This document shows, piece by piece, positions 13,920-25,960 of a stretch of DNA of 64,000 nt. Position numbers and translations under genes: made by a program. Under the pieces are notes generated by a model. The model ran no database searches. It had not been told where the DNA came from and saw only the letters and a program-made list of their open reading frames with translations. The DNA comes from Scortum barcoo (taxonomy: Eukaryota; Chordata; Actinopteri; Centrarchiformes; Terapontidae), in assembly GCA_023238725.1 (NCBI GenBank), contig CM041548.1, forward strand, positions 17,815,752 through 17,879,751, written 5' to 3'. Each line of letters opens with the position of its first letter. Position 1 is the stretch's first letter.

Positions 13920-16015
13920 GATGACGTCAAAAGCAGCTATTCTTAAGATGAATCATTTACATCACAATTAACCACCTCTTGGCCAGAATATCATAAAAAT
14001 ACTCGCTCTCTTTTTCCTTAGAGAGGTTTGTGTTTATTGTCACATATGGAAAAGTCCCTGTAGGGAAAGATGGGGCCACAAAAACAGTCAACATATTGTT
14101 TTAGTATATGTTAACTCAGCATCAAATAATGTATATATGGTATAAAACAGACTGTTTGAATGTATTAAGTTAAACTGCTTTCTTCTATCTGCTGAGAAAC
14201 ATCCAGCACATTATAATAAATGACACTGCAAATAGTACGGGAAGGAGCCCATTTGAATTTTTCTCTCGCTTAACTGCATTGTGCTGATTTATTGTTTACT
14301 GGATTTTTTTTCCTTGCGACCAATGTAAAAACATAGCAGAATTAAAATGGAGCAGTTTACGCTCTACTGGATCACATCGCATCATTCCACATTATGTCGC
14401 ATCGCATGCTGAAAGTAGGCAATATCAAATCGCCGCGGCCTAAAATCTATCACTCATGAATTGGATCGTTGATCATAAGTTGAGATGTGTGTCGTATCAG
14501 TCTAGAGGGAGACATACTCATCTGTAATATGCGATGAGAAGAAGGCAACAGCTGGGCAGATGATCATCCCTGCGCAAAGCCTCCAGCTCATACATACACA
14601 TATATTCAGACTTAAATATATAACAAGTACACATACATAGGAGCTGTACTGAAAAGAGTTGTCCAGGCATAGTTTAGCATCCATAATTAGGCACAGCAGG
14701 CCTGAAGAGATGCGGGCTGTGTCCAAAATCAATTTCTATTTACAATAAATTTGCACTACATTTACAGTTATATTATAGCTGCTTGACTCAAGTTATGTAG
14801 TCGCTACAGTGATGATGACACAAAAATGATGACGATGATTAGTAAGCATCTTAAATCAGAGTTTACTCCTCACTATTCAATAAGCTATTTAGTGCCCAAT
14901 GAGTGGCCAGGGAAGTGATTTCAGATCAGCCTTGGATCCACATGTTGGAGCAGCGTATAAAAGAGAGAGTAAAAGTGTAGGGAATGGATTAAACTGTGTG
15001 TTTATCTGCTCCAACGCAAGCTGCAATTGTTGTAAATAACCGAGCCTTACTTACTACCAACAAGTCTTTCATTAAGTTCCTATATTAGTTTATGTCATAA
15101 GATGACAATAACATGTTATCGTGTATGTAGCCTAAAGTGAATATCTAAGAAGTCTCTCACAACCTTCTTTAAATGAATCAGCCTAAAGTTATTAAACGTT
15201 GATCGTCACCAGCATGAAATGAGAGCTAATTTTCTTTACCTTTGTCTAAAAATCAAGAAAATTGCTAGAATTTCGAGGGGTAAATGTACCACCCTTTAAC
15301 TGCACACTTGCTGCGCTTGGATGTAAAGCTCGACGGGCACGGCAACAGTTATGAAGTTGAGTGGAGCATAAGCAATGGCACTATTATGGCACACATTCGC
15401 CGTAAAACAAAAGCTGGTGGGCCTCTTTAACATCCATTGTGGCATTAATCAACCACCACTCCAATCAAATGAGAATTGATTATGAATTATTGTAGTTTTC
15501 TGTCTCAAGTGCATAACCCCAAAGACTGGTGGTGGTCGTCAAATGACCACAATTTAACCATAACATAAGAAGAATACAAGAGATCACAATACTTTTGCTT
15601 GTAAGGGTCGAATAAGTAAAGAATGAACTTGCACGTGGTATCAAAAAGCTGGTCTGAAATATCTCTGGCGTTGAGGTTTGAACTTGGATGAGCCAGGTGG
15701 AGACTATCACCTGCCTCCGCCTCGCCGTGCCACTCATGAGCAGTCACAATCAATTTGAGACTAGGCCCTCAGCACTTCTGCTGGCTGTCAGTGTGATACA
15801 AGAGGTATGAGAGCGGTGCCGGCAACCTGTCGCTTCTCTCTTTCTTCCTCCCTCTCTCCCTCTTGACTTCTTCCCCCATCAAACCTGATTCATAGGAAAT
15901 TGCTCATTCCTGGGTTACCTATTGAAGCCTGTGATTAGTAAGCTATTAGGCCTCCAGTCAGACAGAGAGAACGAGACAAGGGCAGAGAAACAGAGGGAGA
16001 AAAACACCACAGGCG

Positions 16016-16747
16016 ATGCTGCTGCGCGCCTGCCTATGGCTCCTTTTAGTCGGTTCCTATAGAACGACGCCTCACAGCCGTACGAGGGGGAGACATCTGA
16101 GATGTAGCGTTGCTCGCTACGAGGCAACTCCACAGCCAGATCTGAAAGGAGTACTGCGGGGCGACAATAAAACAGAGAGAGAGAGAGAGAGAGAGTTGAG
16201 AGAGAAGTTGTGCTGGGGAAAGAGAGCGAACAAAATGAAAAACAACAGCGAGGCCCTCAAAAGACAGGGACAAAAGAGCTCTCCCCCTGCTGCCTGCTCC
16301 TCGGACATGACTAATAAATCACCTTCACGCCATCAATCACTGGGCATCAAGTGCGAGACTCACACGGTCTATTCAGATGCCTTCACACCTGAGGAAAAAA
16401 AAAAACGGAGTAGATACGGACGCCGAGCTCCGTCACGTATGCGGAGTACACACAGAGGGGGAAAACCCACAGGAACGCATGCAGAGCTCACATGGACAAA
16501 CACATACGATACAAAGAGCAAAGTGCCATTACTCATCTTCTATTACTACTTCAATGGTACAGAATGTGGGAGATTTTCAGCTTTTAAATCACTGATAAAT
16601 TCATCAACAGAGGCAGCAGTATTTATCAATCTGGGTCTTATTTTTAGATTTTTGCCTGATGTCATTATTGATCGAGGGAATTTTACTCACCAATTCCATT
16701 GTAGACATTTAGAAAATGTGGACTTTGGCTTTAAAACATCCCTGTAG
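16016..16747 (+). other. unassigned 243-codon open reading frame
   Basis: This is the longest open frame in the left 48 kb. The first 14 residues (MLLRACLWLLLVGS) look like a signal peptide. The next part is basic and polar, with an Arg-Glu run encoded by the GA microsatellite. The C-terminal third has an aromatic stretch (LLIFYYYFNGT) and a hydrophobic one (AAVFINLGLIFRFLPDVII). I recognise no domain and see no clear promoter or splice context. Purine-rich DNA lacks stops in this frame, so chance is a real explanation. Confidence 0.15.
16173..16196 (+). repeat. (GA)n microsatellite
   Basis: About 23 nt of GA dinucleotides. It falls inside the 243-codon ORF at 16016, where it encodes alternating Arg and Glu. 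Confidence 0.9.
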
Positions 16748-18777
16748 ATCTTGTAAGCAAGCTATGATTGAGGAGACATTAGCCACAACTGAAACCTCTC
16801 TATCATATTGCAGCAGTAAATAAAAAATGCATTTGTCTTTTTGTTACTATATTTTTGCAGTTTGGGAACTTACAGACAGATGATTTTCTTATATTAATTA
16901 CCAAATATTTTTGTCCTGGTGGACTAGTAGCTAAGACATATACCATCTAACAGCACTGTCCAAGGCTCAGCTCCGGTCGTACCTATGGATGTGTTAGAAG
17001 ACCTCGATACCAGACCCAAAGATGGTGCCCAGAGTTTACTTTCGGGGTATGCAGCCCACTGAATATGCGCAGTGGTGTTAATTTCATTATGCCTCTAGCC
17101 CAGCCTCGATGCTTGTACGCAGCAGTGACATTGACGATGACTTTTCTGGGCTCTGGAAAACTTTTACAAAAATTAAACCTCCATGTCTTAATCTGTATAA
17201 AGGGTATCTGGGCAGTACGGTATATCTATGGTTGCACCCTTCTCTCTCCTCACATGTCCTCTTTGTTTCTAGACTGTCTGCTACTGAATAAAGGTATATT
17301 TTGTGTGTTTACCTGCAGCAAAATTCAAGGAGAAGTGATTGAGATGATTTATGTAAAATTTAAGATTTCCATAAAGCTATAGGAGCCTCACGTTGCTTGT
17401 CAAATCTCCATAACAGTGGTGGCAGTAAAGTGCTATATAGTTATAATGGATTGAGAATATGGGATTGAGAATTGAGATTCCCTTTATGACTTAAAAAGTA
17501 AGCTATTTTATTTTCCACTCTGAGCGCAGTCAGGAAGTGAAAATAGATTCAGACAATACTTTGCGTCTCACAGCTCAGACGCACACACTGAAAGATGCTC
17601 ATATACAATCAGGAACCGCACAACAACCCACATACACACACACACACCAGGGAGACAAGAAAAAACAAAAACTATATCACAGACAAAGTAAAATGTCTCT
17701 CCCCTCGAGGGCGGGCTGCTGTAAGATATGATCAAAATCCCTTTCCTCTGGACTATACATCCTCGCTTCAAAACTTCCCTCCCATAAAAAAAAAAAAAAA
17801 GAGAGTGGACTTTTTGAACTCTGACCTCCCGTTTCTCCGAGGAAACCAACCAGAACATTCTCTGTGAAATGAAGTTTCTCTTTAGTGCCATTCTCCCTGC
17901 AGCAAGAGAGCTAAGAGAGGGCCGAGCTGGAGAGGACGGCGCAGCACTTTGTTGGCCTGCATGGATGTTGCCTTCAAACGCCTTACATCCATCGAGGCAA
18001 AAAAAAAAAAAAAAAGTGCTGAGAAACATGAGAGACTTTTATTTTTAACACAGCCTTCCCTAATCTAATTACCTCAGCAATTAGACTGTGCTGTCATGAA
18101 AATGAACTCGCAGAAGGCAGCGCGGGAGCTGTGACATGCTCTGTTTGCCTTGGCCAGCCTGAAGACTGAAAAAAATGCTTCTGAGAGTTGGCAGAAAATT
18201 TCATCAGTTTTTTCCGCCTGTGGCAAGTGTGTGGCCAGTGCTTGTGCCCATCCCAGTGTGCGTGTTAAAAAAAGATAACTGCGCATAGATAGGTTTATAT
18301 ATAGCTACGTATATAGATTGTGTGCCTGTATGTGATGTATCTGTGCCCGTAAATCTCCTCTCCGGCTTTTGAAACAGCTGATACAGGGAGAAAAATGTAT
18401 TTTAGATGAGAGGAGATCAGACGGTTACAGCTCGGCTTCACAGCTCGTCACGGTCTCCATCGGGGGGCGCAGAGTTGGCTCACGTGATCTAAAACAAGGC
18501 TTTCAGGAACACGTCCATACCTCCTCGGTGCTGCGAGTCACATGTTTGGACACCAGCCTGAGCTTGTTGGCAAAAGGTAGAGTCACACACAGACGGGGAG
18601 ATGAGAGACAGCACACGGCTTGGTTTAAGTACAGTCGGGCCTGGACAAACAAGGCAGAGCAGGGCGAGGAAACAGAGGGATGAGCTGGGAGAGAGAGTGA
18701 GGGAAAAGAGAGGAAGCATCATGAAGGCATGCATCTTTAGCTGATGAGGAGAGGAAACAATTCACACTTTACATCAT

Positions 18778-18778
<1 letters not shown>

Positions 18779-18808
<30 letters not shown>

Positions 18809-18814
18809 GTGTGC
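18779..18814 (+). repeat. (GT)n microsatellite
   Basis: TG/GT dinucleotides for about 35 nt with a single C interruption near 18804. Confidence 0.95.
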
Positions 18815-18967
18815 ACGCATCAGCTCATCTCTTTAACCGGCCAGTCTCCCAGAACACTCTGTCTCACTACAAAGTCAAACCAAAACTGATTTATTATGTA
18901 TTTCCCTTGACGGGACATTATGGCACCTGATTAGCATACACTGGTGGGTGGAGTGTATGCAGATATA

Positions 18968-19005
18968 TACACACACACACACACACACACACTCACACAC
19001 TCACA
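18968..19005 (+). repeat. (AC)n microsatellite
   Basis: An AC run of about 24 nt followed by ACTCACACACTCACA. It is the complementary type to the (GT)n 170 bp to its left; the pair could form a foldback. Confidence 0.95.
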
Positions 19006-19529
19006 GACAGATACACAAAGGCAAGCACAAGAGAGTACAGTCAGGTTGTTGCTGCATTGATAATATCAGCTGGCCAGTACCATTTACAGTGTGCCGGACG
19101 AAAATATTTTTATTATGTTCTCAGGTAAAGTTGGCATCAAAAATACAGCAGAGGTTGAGCAATAACAGATGCAATAATAATAATACACATCAGATGAAAT
19201 GCACACATAATGAGAAATATGTATTCACACAAGAAAGCTAAAAAAAAAAAAATTTTAAATAAATAAAAATCACTATTGTCACATGCATCTGCACCAGTTC
19301 GTGTACGTCTGTTGTTCTTGGCAAATAAAATGTTCCTGATTCTCGTGACACTCATGACACTCACAAATACACAGGCACGTCTCCAACACCCAAACCCACT
19401 GGCACCAAACACACACCCACATACCCGTGTACACACACGCATCTGTTTTCTGTCTCTAGTGGTAATTTTCAAGCTGTCAGTCAGAAGAGAGGAACCTTAA
19501 GATTAATGGAGACGCGAGAGAGAGGGCAT

Positions 19530-19531
<2 letters not shown>

Positions 19532-19579
<48 letters not shown>

Positions 19580-19591
19580 TGTGCGTGTGTG
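19532..19591 (+). repeat. (GT)n microsatellite, longest in window
   Basis: A run of TG dinucleotides of about 45 nt without interruption, then an imperfect GTGAGTGTGCGTGTGTG tail. It is long enough to be polymorphic. Confidence 0.95.
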
Positions 19592-19734
19592 GCCGCAGCA
19601 CCTTGGCAGCTGACCATAAGCGAGAGCAAGCTGACTTTGAAAAATGTTTCAATAGCTCATTTTTGTGGAGAACTGTATAATTTCTTCTACTTATGAGAGA
19701 CACTTGCTTTTACACTTTATTTTGCTGCATTCAA

Positions 19735-20825
19735 AGAATCAACATCAAGAAAGCTGAAGGACCAGATAAGGTGTCTGGTCGCACTCTGAAATTGTGTGCA
19801 GACCAACTGGCAGGAGTTTTTCTGGACATTTTCAACCTGTCCCTGCAGCTTGCTACAGTTCCTGTCAGCCTCAAAACCTCCATCATTGTGCCTCTGTGCC
19901 TAAAAAATCTGCTGTCACCTGCCTAAATGAATGACTACCGCCCTGTCGCTCTAACTCCGGTCATCATGAAGTGCTTTGAGAGGATCGTCCTAAAGCACAT
20001 CAAAGACATCATCCCTGCTGGTCTGGATCAGTATCAGTTTGCATACAGGGAGAACAGTTCGACAGAGGATGCAGTCTCCATTGCACTTCACACAGCCCCT
20101 GACCCATCTGCAGCTTCCTAACCACCTACATGAGGATGTTATTTGTAGACTTCAGTTCAGCCTTCAACACAGTGATCCCGGACAAGCTGATACTGAAGCT
20201 CCACAACCTGGGACTGCCCTCATCGCTGTGCCATTGGATCAGGGACTTCCTCACCAACAGGCCTCAGGTGGTGAGAATCGGGGACAACACATCCTCTACA
20301 CTGGACCTGAGCACAGGCACACCACAGGGCTGCGTGCTCAGCCCAGCCCTCCTTCACTCTCTTCACCAGTGACTGTTCTGCCATCCACTCCACAAACACC
20401 ATCGTAAAGTTTGCAGACGACACCACCGTATAGTGGGCCTCATATCGGACAATGATGAGACCCACTACAGAGAGGAGATCCAGCACCTTACTCAGTGGTG
20501 CTCAAACAACAACCTTGTTCTTGTTCTGAACACCAGCAAGAACCAAGGAGGTCATAGTGGACTACAGGAGGTCCAGGAGGACAGAGCACGCTCCTCTCCT
20601 CATCCACGGGGAAGCAGTTGAGCGTGTCAACAATATCAAGTTCCTGGGCATCCACATCAGATCTGACCTGACCTGGTCCATGAACACAGCTCACCTGGTA
20701 AAGAAGACTCAACAATGACTCTTCTTCCTCATTAAGCTGAAACGTGCTGGACTCTGCCCTCAGCTCCTGACAAACTTCTACTTCTTTGCTTCACAAGTGC
20801 GCACGCAATCCTGCCCTTACAACCA
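19735..20825 (+). pseudogene. decayed LINE reverse transcriptase fragment
   Basis: Three frames carry pieces of a non-LTR retrotransposon reverse transcriptase, CR1/L2/Rex1-like by eye: KKAEGPDKVSGRTLK at about 19750, NDYRPVALTPVIMKCFERIV at about 19930, the catalytic VDFSSAFNTVIPDK (motif A) at about 20140, TPQGCVLSPALL (motif B) at about 20320, FADDT (motif C) at 20410, and LGIHI near 20645. An in-frame stop lies at 19924-19926, another at 20119-20121, and at least three frameshifts occur, so no protein is made. The 5' endonuclease region and the 3' tail are missing. The element is truncated and dead. A long GT microsatellite lies about 150 bp to its left. Confidence 0.9.
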
Positions 20826-20879
20826 TTTGGAATTAAAGTTTTTCTCTAAATTTGAGGTGCTATTGATTTCACAAACACT

Positions 20880-21140
20880 CATTAATTAAGCGTAAATATA
20901 CAAATCTAACCAGTCTTTCAAACTGCCAGCAGATGTATAAAGAGATGCGCCCATGAGTTCGTTTTCTCCAACACTGGCTGAGGGAAAAAAAAGAAAATTC
21001 TCCAAAAACCTGTGCAATCTCTTTCACGCTGGCAGACGTCCAATCTCGCCCCGAACATTGGCTGTTGCGTATTGTAAATGTTGTGGGCAATTTTTCATCA
21101 GCAGCGAAATGAATTCTACTGGCCCGACTCGCTCGGCAAT
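20880..21140. promoter_or_regulatory. candidate conserved non-coding element beside the LINE
   Basis: It begins TTAATTAAGCGTAAATA and includes GACGTCCAATCTCGCCCCG, ATTGGCTGTTGCGTATTG and CGACTCGCTCGGCAATAAAA. It is rich in CpG and CCAAT/ATTGG for this AT-rich region. It directly follows the truncated 3' end of the LINE. Confidence 0.25.
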
Positions 21141-22333
21141 AAAAGGATGTTAAAAACTTGGATTCTCTTTGGGCCTCGACTATCAAACACGAACGGACAA
21201 AACAACAACAAAAGCTTATAGATCAAAACTTGTATCAGGGCAATAAATCATTGGGAGAACTCCTTAACCTGGCACCTGAGGGGCAAAAGAGCTCTGAAAA
21301 ACAACACTGCCGGCCTTGATAGTGCGTTGTGGTTTGCCACAACGTGTTGCTGCACCACGGCCCTGCGTGGAGCGGCTGTTTCATATTCAATAAGTCTGTT
21401 GTCAGCGGTGTATGACAGAGGCATAGCAGAGAGGATTTTTCTGAAATGTATTCCTTCACCTCATTCGCTGCTTCTTCCATCTCTTAATTAAATCAATTTC
21501 ACCCTCCTCCTCCGTCTCTCTCTCTGCCTTCCTCTCATGCTCTCAATCTCTCTCGCCCGCTCTCTGCCCTGCGTGACTCCCCGCCTGCAGTTGATTGATG
21601 ATGAGAGAAATCTCCCAAGGACAGGCACCTTGTTAAAGACAGGCCAGCGTGTTCTGTCGGTGGGAGCAAACCGAGATAGAGGGGGGGCAAAGTTGGGGAT
21701 TACAAAGAGAGGAGCCCCCCATCATCCCCCTGCTTCCCTTTTTTTTTTTTTTTTTTTTTAAACCATTCTTGTTTCCTACCTTTTCTTCCTTTTCCCTTCC
21801 TGTCTCCTTAAACTCCTGCTTCCTATTCACCCTTCTTTTGTCTTTATTATGTTCCCCAGCCTCCCCCAGCTTCACCAGCAGGCCCTTTTTTTAGCATCTC
21901 CGCTGAGGGAGAGCCTCGTCACCAGGGGGGACTGCAAGATAGGGGCACTCGCTGTCAGGTGGAAGGAGAGGGGGAGAAAAAAAAAAAGCGAACTCCAAGG
22001 TCTCCTCTGAGCCTCCTCCGAGGCCTCTCCAGGGGGGCCGGGGTGTTCTGGACGGGGGACCATCCCAGAGAGAGACAAGCTGCAGTCTGATTAATGACAG
22101 GGAAGCCATCGTATTCATCACTGCCCTACATCAGCCCTGAGAGAAACGCTGTTTGTTGCCAAGACTGGTGGCTTTTCTGCCTCTGGATATTTTTTTTTTG
22201 TTTGTTTTCCCGTCTAGTTTTCCAGCAATTAATTTAGAATAATGACTGATGAGGCAGGCAGAGTTAGAATACATTAAATGTAAATATTAGATAAATTAAG
22301 AATGATAATAAATAAGATTCAGGAGGACTGTTT

Positions 22334-22412
22334 TGCTGCTTTTCTTTGTCAAACATTATAATAAACTGAATATCTTTGTGTTTTGGAGTGTTGGTCAAAA
22401 TCTTGGGGCTTT
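22334..22412 (-). mobile_element. short MITE-like repeat fragment, reverse orientation
   Basis: About 80 bp of the family interior: GCTGCTTTTCTTTGTCAAAC, ATAAACTGAATATCTTTGTG, TTTTGGAGTGTTGGTCAAAA and CTTGGGGCT appear in the family order. It lies directly left of an exon-like ORF at 22463. Confidence 0.55.
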
Positions 22413-22462
22413 AGCAATCTGTAACCTGCATTCTTTTCTCTTTTGTCTCTTATTCTATATAG

Positions 22463-22632
22463 TATCAGTGGACTGATTGAAAATGAAATTACAATTGGTG
22501 AAGCCCTTGATTATAACATGGACAGGATTGCATTTGAAAGCATGAAACATGTGGGGAAAACACAAAATGACAACGCGATGTTGCTCAGTTCTTTGTTGGA
22601 TTCTGAAAATGCATTACTGGATTCGCAAGCAG
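22463..22632 (+). other. exon-like open segment, unassigned
   Basis: A pyrimidine-rich run ending TATATAG precedes 170 open bases that end CAG/GTCTAT, so it has acceptor-like and donor-like edges. The translation starts ISGLIENEITIGEALDYN and continues with a protein-like mix of acidic, leucine and polar residues. I do not recognise it. The ends are in unequal phases. A MITE fragment lies immediately to the left. Confidence 0.15.
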
Positions 22633-23824
22633 GTCTATTTTCCAAATGTGTTACACTCTCAGGAAGAGAATAAACGGCCACTCAGAAGCGATGTATGAGC
22701 ACCTGAACAAATTGTGATAAATTGATGCTTTCCATGGCTAAATCAGACAGCTTGTTGTGAAATCCATGAGCTGCTAGGAATTGTAAATGAATGTAAATAG
22801 CTTTGTTTTAATTTACAAGCAGAACTTATTGAGCCTCTGAGTGCCTGATTAAACCTACAGCATGCGGCATACGTGGTCATGCAAGGCAGATCATTACTTT
22901 GATGTCCTCTTTCTCACACACACACTCACAAACACACACACACACAGACACGAAGAGAGAAAGCAAGGTTTCTTAATCTAAGATGCTCATTATGGAAGTC
23001 CAAAGCTGATTCAAGTTTTGATTCAGGAGGAGATGCTCTCATATCTGAGGTGTTTCTAAACGGTTCAGTAATACCAAGACCGTTTTAGTCTTTTGATGCC
23101 TCCTTAGAAACAATATATGCAAACTCAAGCACACACTTAAAGATATTAAAAGAAGCTTTACATTCAGTTACGCATACTTCCTCTTCAACCAAGAATCTTT
23201 CCTTCTACTACCACCACCAACTAGTTACTTTTGTTCCTCTCTCTTCCTCCTTCCTCTCCTTCCTTTTCCTCATCCTATGCTGTCCTCTTTTTCCTCTACT
23301 TCCTTGCCTCATCTCCTTTCCTCTCCCCAGGCTCCCTGCAGTCTCATACAACATTTATGACTGTCTGGAACATACGCTTGCAGCATTAAACTGAAGGGCA
23401 TGTCTTTTTTATCCAAAAACCAATACTAACACTGTCTAACAGCTCATCTGGTATCTGACTGGGAGAATCCCTGGTACGTTTCTTTTTACAGCGGGCAGCC
23501 TCACACCAATCCTCTTGTGGCATCGCCCTGCTTAAAACTTTTTGCTGGAGCAAATGCAGTCTGGAGACAAATTTCCCCACAATCTGGTCGATCTTTCCTC
23601 CCGTGTGAATGTAAATCAGAAGACTCCTCGTCCGTTGTGCATCACAAAATGCAGCACGGGGTGCAGGATGGAGGGTGGAGCAACAGTGCAGCAGCTGCAG
23701 TGCGATAAGGACAGCTGCATCTGGACCAACACGTACACCTCGTATTTCTTCTCTCCTGTGATTTTGAACAAAGTTACGCGTGTGGTTTCCCCAGCAGCGC
23801 ATTTACAAACTTTTACACCTGGGA

Positions 23825-23980
23825 TCCGTCTAATGCACTCACAGCGGTCTGCCGTTGACCACAGAGCAGCTTCACTGCTTTGCTCAAGGGCACCCTGATG
23901 GTAGTTGCTGAGTCATTTCAAATTGAGATTTGCACCAACAACTTTCCTGTCACAAGTCATTTCTCTGCCCTCGTGGCTCT
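23825..23980 (+). repeat. SINE-like fish repeat fragment (CTCAAGGGCACC type)
   Basis: CCGTTGACCACAGAGCAGC, TGCTTTGCTCAAGGGCACC, CTGATGGTAGTTGCTGAGTC, TGAGATTTGCACCAACAACT and TTCCTGTCACAAGTCATTTC follow the order of a tRNA-related repeat of teleosts. It overlaps the 3' part of a 118-codon plus-strand ORF (23542-23898), which argues against that ORF being a gene. Confidence 0.45.
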
Positions 23981-24886
23981 TTCTGCTCCACTTGCATCTC
24001 TCTCTGTAGCAGCATGGTGCTTTGTTTTGTGGCAACACTTCTGTGTGTCCTCACTATAAAGGTTACCTTTCTAAGGTTTATCATAGAGGTTCATGTTAAA
24101 GATAAAGAATTACTGCGCCGCTTTAAGCTGAAAGAGCATTTTGAAGGAAAGAAGATATTACTGCATATGATCTAAAGCACATTTGTACAACAGGAACTTA
24201 GAGAATGAAATCTTAGGAAGTTAGAAAGATACAGAGAGCTATATACACTTATATACACTATACACAAGCTGAGGTAAGGCTATGTAGATGTGGATAATCA
24301 AAGAACTGTCTGTGGGAGTAAAAAGTTGCCTTAGAAGTTAGTTCCTCAGATTTCTGGTTGATTTTGTGACACTTTGAGTCACTTGTGGCCTTGAGTAGCT
24401 GTCAGAAATGCAACAGAGGAAGAGCAACTCAGTTTACAGCACACCCAAACAAGTCATTGGCTGAGAGTATACAATATCATAGCAACAGCTTCACTTTCTT
24501 TTCCAAATGCCCAGCAACAGTTTTTGCCGTTCACATTGCATCCAGTACATATATGCATCTTTTGTAAGTTTCTTGTGCATCATCTGAGACCCACACAGAA
24601 TAGGTTGTAATTATGAAAACTACTACACAGAGAGGCAATTACAAAATGCAAATGATTGAATGACTGTTCCTAAAACTGTGCCTTCCATAGGACAGCATCA
24701 AAAAAAGGTTTAGATAGCAAGAAAACCTTTAGAAGTATTAATGCAAAGAATGTAAAGCTACTGAGAAATCTCAATGAGTCGCAATGAACAAAATAAAAAA
24801 AGTTCACGAGTATCGAGTTTTTTTGAGAAAATGCATGGCACTTCTTCCGAGCCCAGTGCAGCAGTGTGCAGAGATTGAAGCCAGTA

Positions 24887-24976
24887 ACTACAATGGGCGG
24901 TTTTTACAATGGCCATTTTATAGGACCGTGCACTCTTTTTATGTGCTGCAGAGCCATAATAGACCGCCATTGAAGT
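24887..24976. repeat. imperfect inverted repeat of about 25 bp
   Basis: The left arm at 24887-24913 (ACAATGGGCGGTTTTTACAATGG core) and the right arm at 24953-24976 (GCCATAATAGACCGCCATTG core) pair with a few single-base gaps across a spacer of about 40 bp. This may be the remnant of a small foldback element. No coding function is seen. Confidence 0.4.
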
Positions 24977-25224
24977 TCTAAGTGAGGACACTGGTGGTGC
25001 TGAAATGGACTTTAAGGAGATTCCACCAGTTCATATTTCAGAGGTTCTTTGATTTCACGCCTTTATCCTGCCTATTACTTCCAATCATGTGCGTTAATAA
25101 TGAAATAGGTGGTTTTCTTTTGTTGCTAATCTATCTTATTTGCGATTCAGCCACTTAAGGCTTTTTCACTAGAAGTCATATTAGAATACTGGGTCCAGTG
25201 GGCATTAATATTGGATGAAGTGGG

Positions 25225-25450
25225 AATATAATAATGTGAGTTCCCCTCACTGGAGGCTAACCACTCTCGCTGCTTTTCTCTCAGGCTCTGCGGCAATATG
25301 TATGGAGGAATATTAATTACTGTAGAAGCATTATGGTTATTATTATGATTTCACATTATGCAGCTTCCGGGGGCAATCGGTGGTGCGATGCTATGTACAA
25401 GCCACTTAAGATGATGAGGAGAAGGGGACGAGGATAAAATAAGGAAAGCG
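25225..25450. promoter_or_regulatory. candidate conserved non-coding element
   Basis: GGAATATTAATTACTGTAG, CATTATGGTTATTATTATG and CACATTATGCAGC give a run of homeodomain-type ATTA cores, followed by GGGGGCAATCGGTGGTGCG. No ORF or repeat accounts for it. Confidence 0.25.
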
Positions 25451-25651
25451 GCTCTCAAAGAGCAGTCATTTTTCTTTATTGCTCATTATTTAGTTGGATT
25501 TTAAAACTATTTCACTTCCACGTGCTTCCTGTTTACTCCTCCCTTCCATGTGCTCTGCTTTTGGTGACTTTCTCTTTCCTCCTCAACCTCTGCCTGCCTC
25601 CCACTCACTGTCTACCCCTCTCTCCCCCCCTTCCCTCTCTCCCTCCCACAG

Positions 25652-25770
25652 GCACAGTGGATCAGAGGGTTTTAGGTGATAAATACCCCGGACCAAGGGC
25701 TCACCAGCCACCGATTCCTGCCACTTTACTGTGTCACATTGTGGCCGAGGCCTCATTAAAAAGGCATTAG
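25652..25770 (+). other. exon-like open segment after a strong acceptor, unassigned
   Basis: A pyrimidine tract of more than 100 bp ends CTCCCTCCCACAG at 25651, one of the best acceptor-like sequences in the window. In one frame the next 119 bp encode TVDQRVLGDKYPGPRAHQ and onward to a TAG at 25768. No upstream exon or homology can be named, and the following text also reads as non-coding conserved-type DNA. Confidence 0.15.
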
Positions 25771-25928
25771 CCTCCTCTTGGTCCCATGATGGAGGCCGTG
25801 TCTGGCTCAGCCACTGCCGCAGGGATCTATTTAAAAGTGGCGGCAGGAATGGATAAGGAAGAGAGAGATAGTGGGGGGAACAGAGAGAGAAAGAGATGGC
25901 CGTGTAATGAAAGGGATGATTCGGCTGA

Positions 25929-25959
<31 letters not shown>

Positions 25960-25960
25960 G
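25929..25960 (+). repeat. (GA)n microsatellite
   Basis: AG/GA dinucleotides for about 31 nt with one GGA break, in a longer purine-rich region. Confidence 0.9.

Larger units (their letters stand above)
10282..16015. other. non-coding, scattered CpG-richer blocks
   Basis: CpG-bearing, even-composition blocks at about 10530-10760, 12080-12170, 14280-14480 and 15290-15480 alternate with drifted AT-rich DNA. A 155-codon frame at 10408 is mostly His/Thr and Arg/Glu from CA and GA repeats and is not credible. The 13470-13919 ORF is listed separately. Confidence 0.55.
16748..19531. other. non-coding, microsatellite-rich
   Basis: Includes A-runs at 17788 and 18000, and a block at 18060-18250 with AATCTAATTACCTCAGCAATTAG-type homeodomain cores (two short pieces). 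A 153-codon minus-strand frame at 17568 is driven by the poly-A tracts and is discounted. Confidence 0.55.

Noticed and set aside
17568..18029. 153-codon minus ORF
   Set aside because: It is held open by poly-A tracts read as Phe runs; no homology or splice context.
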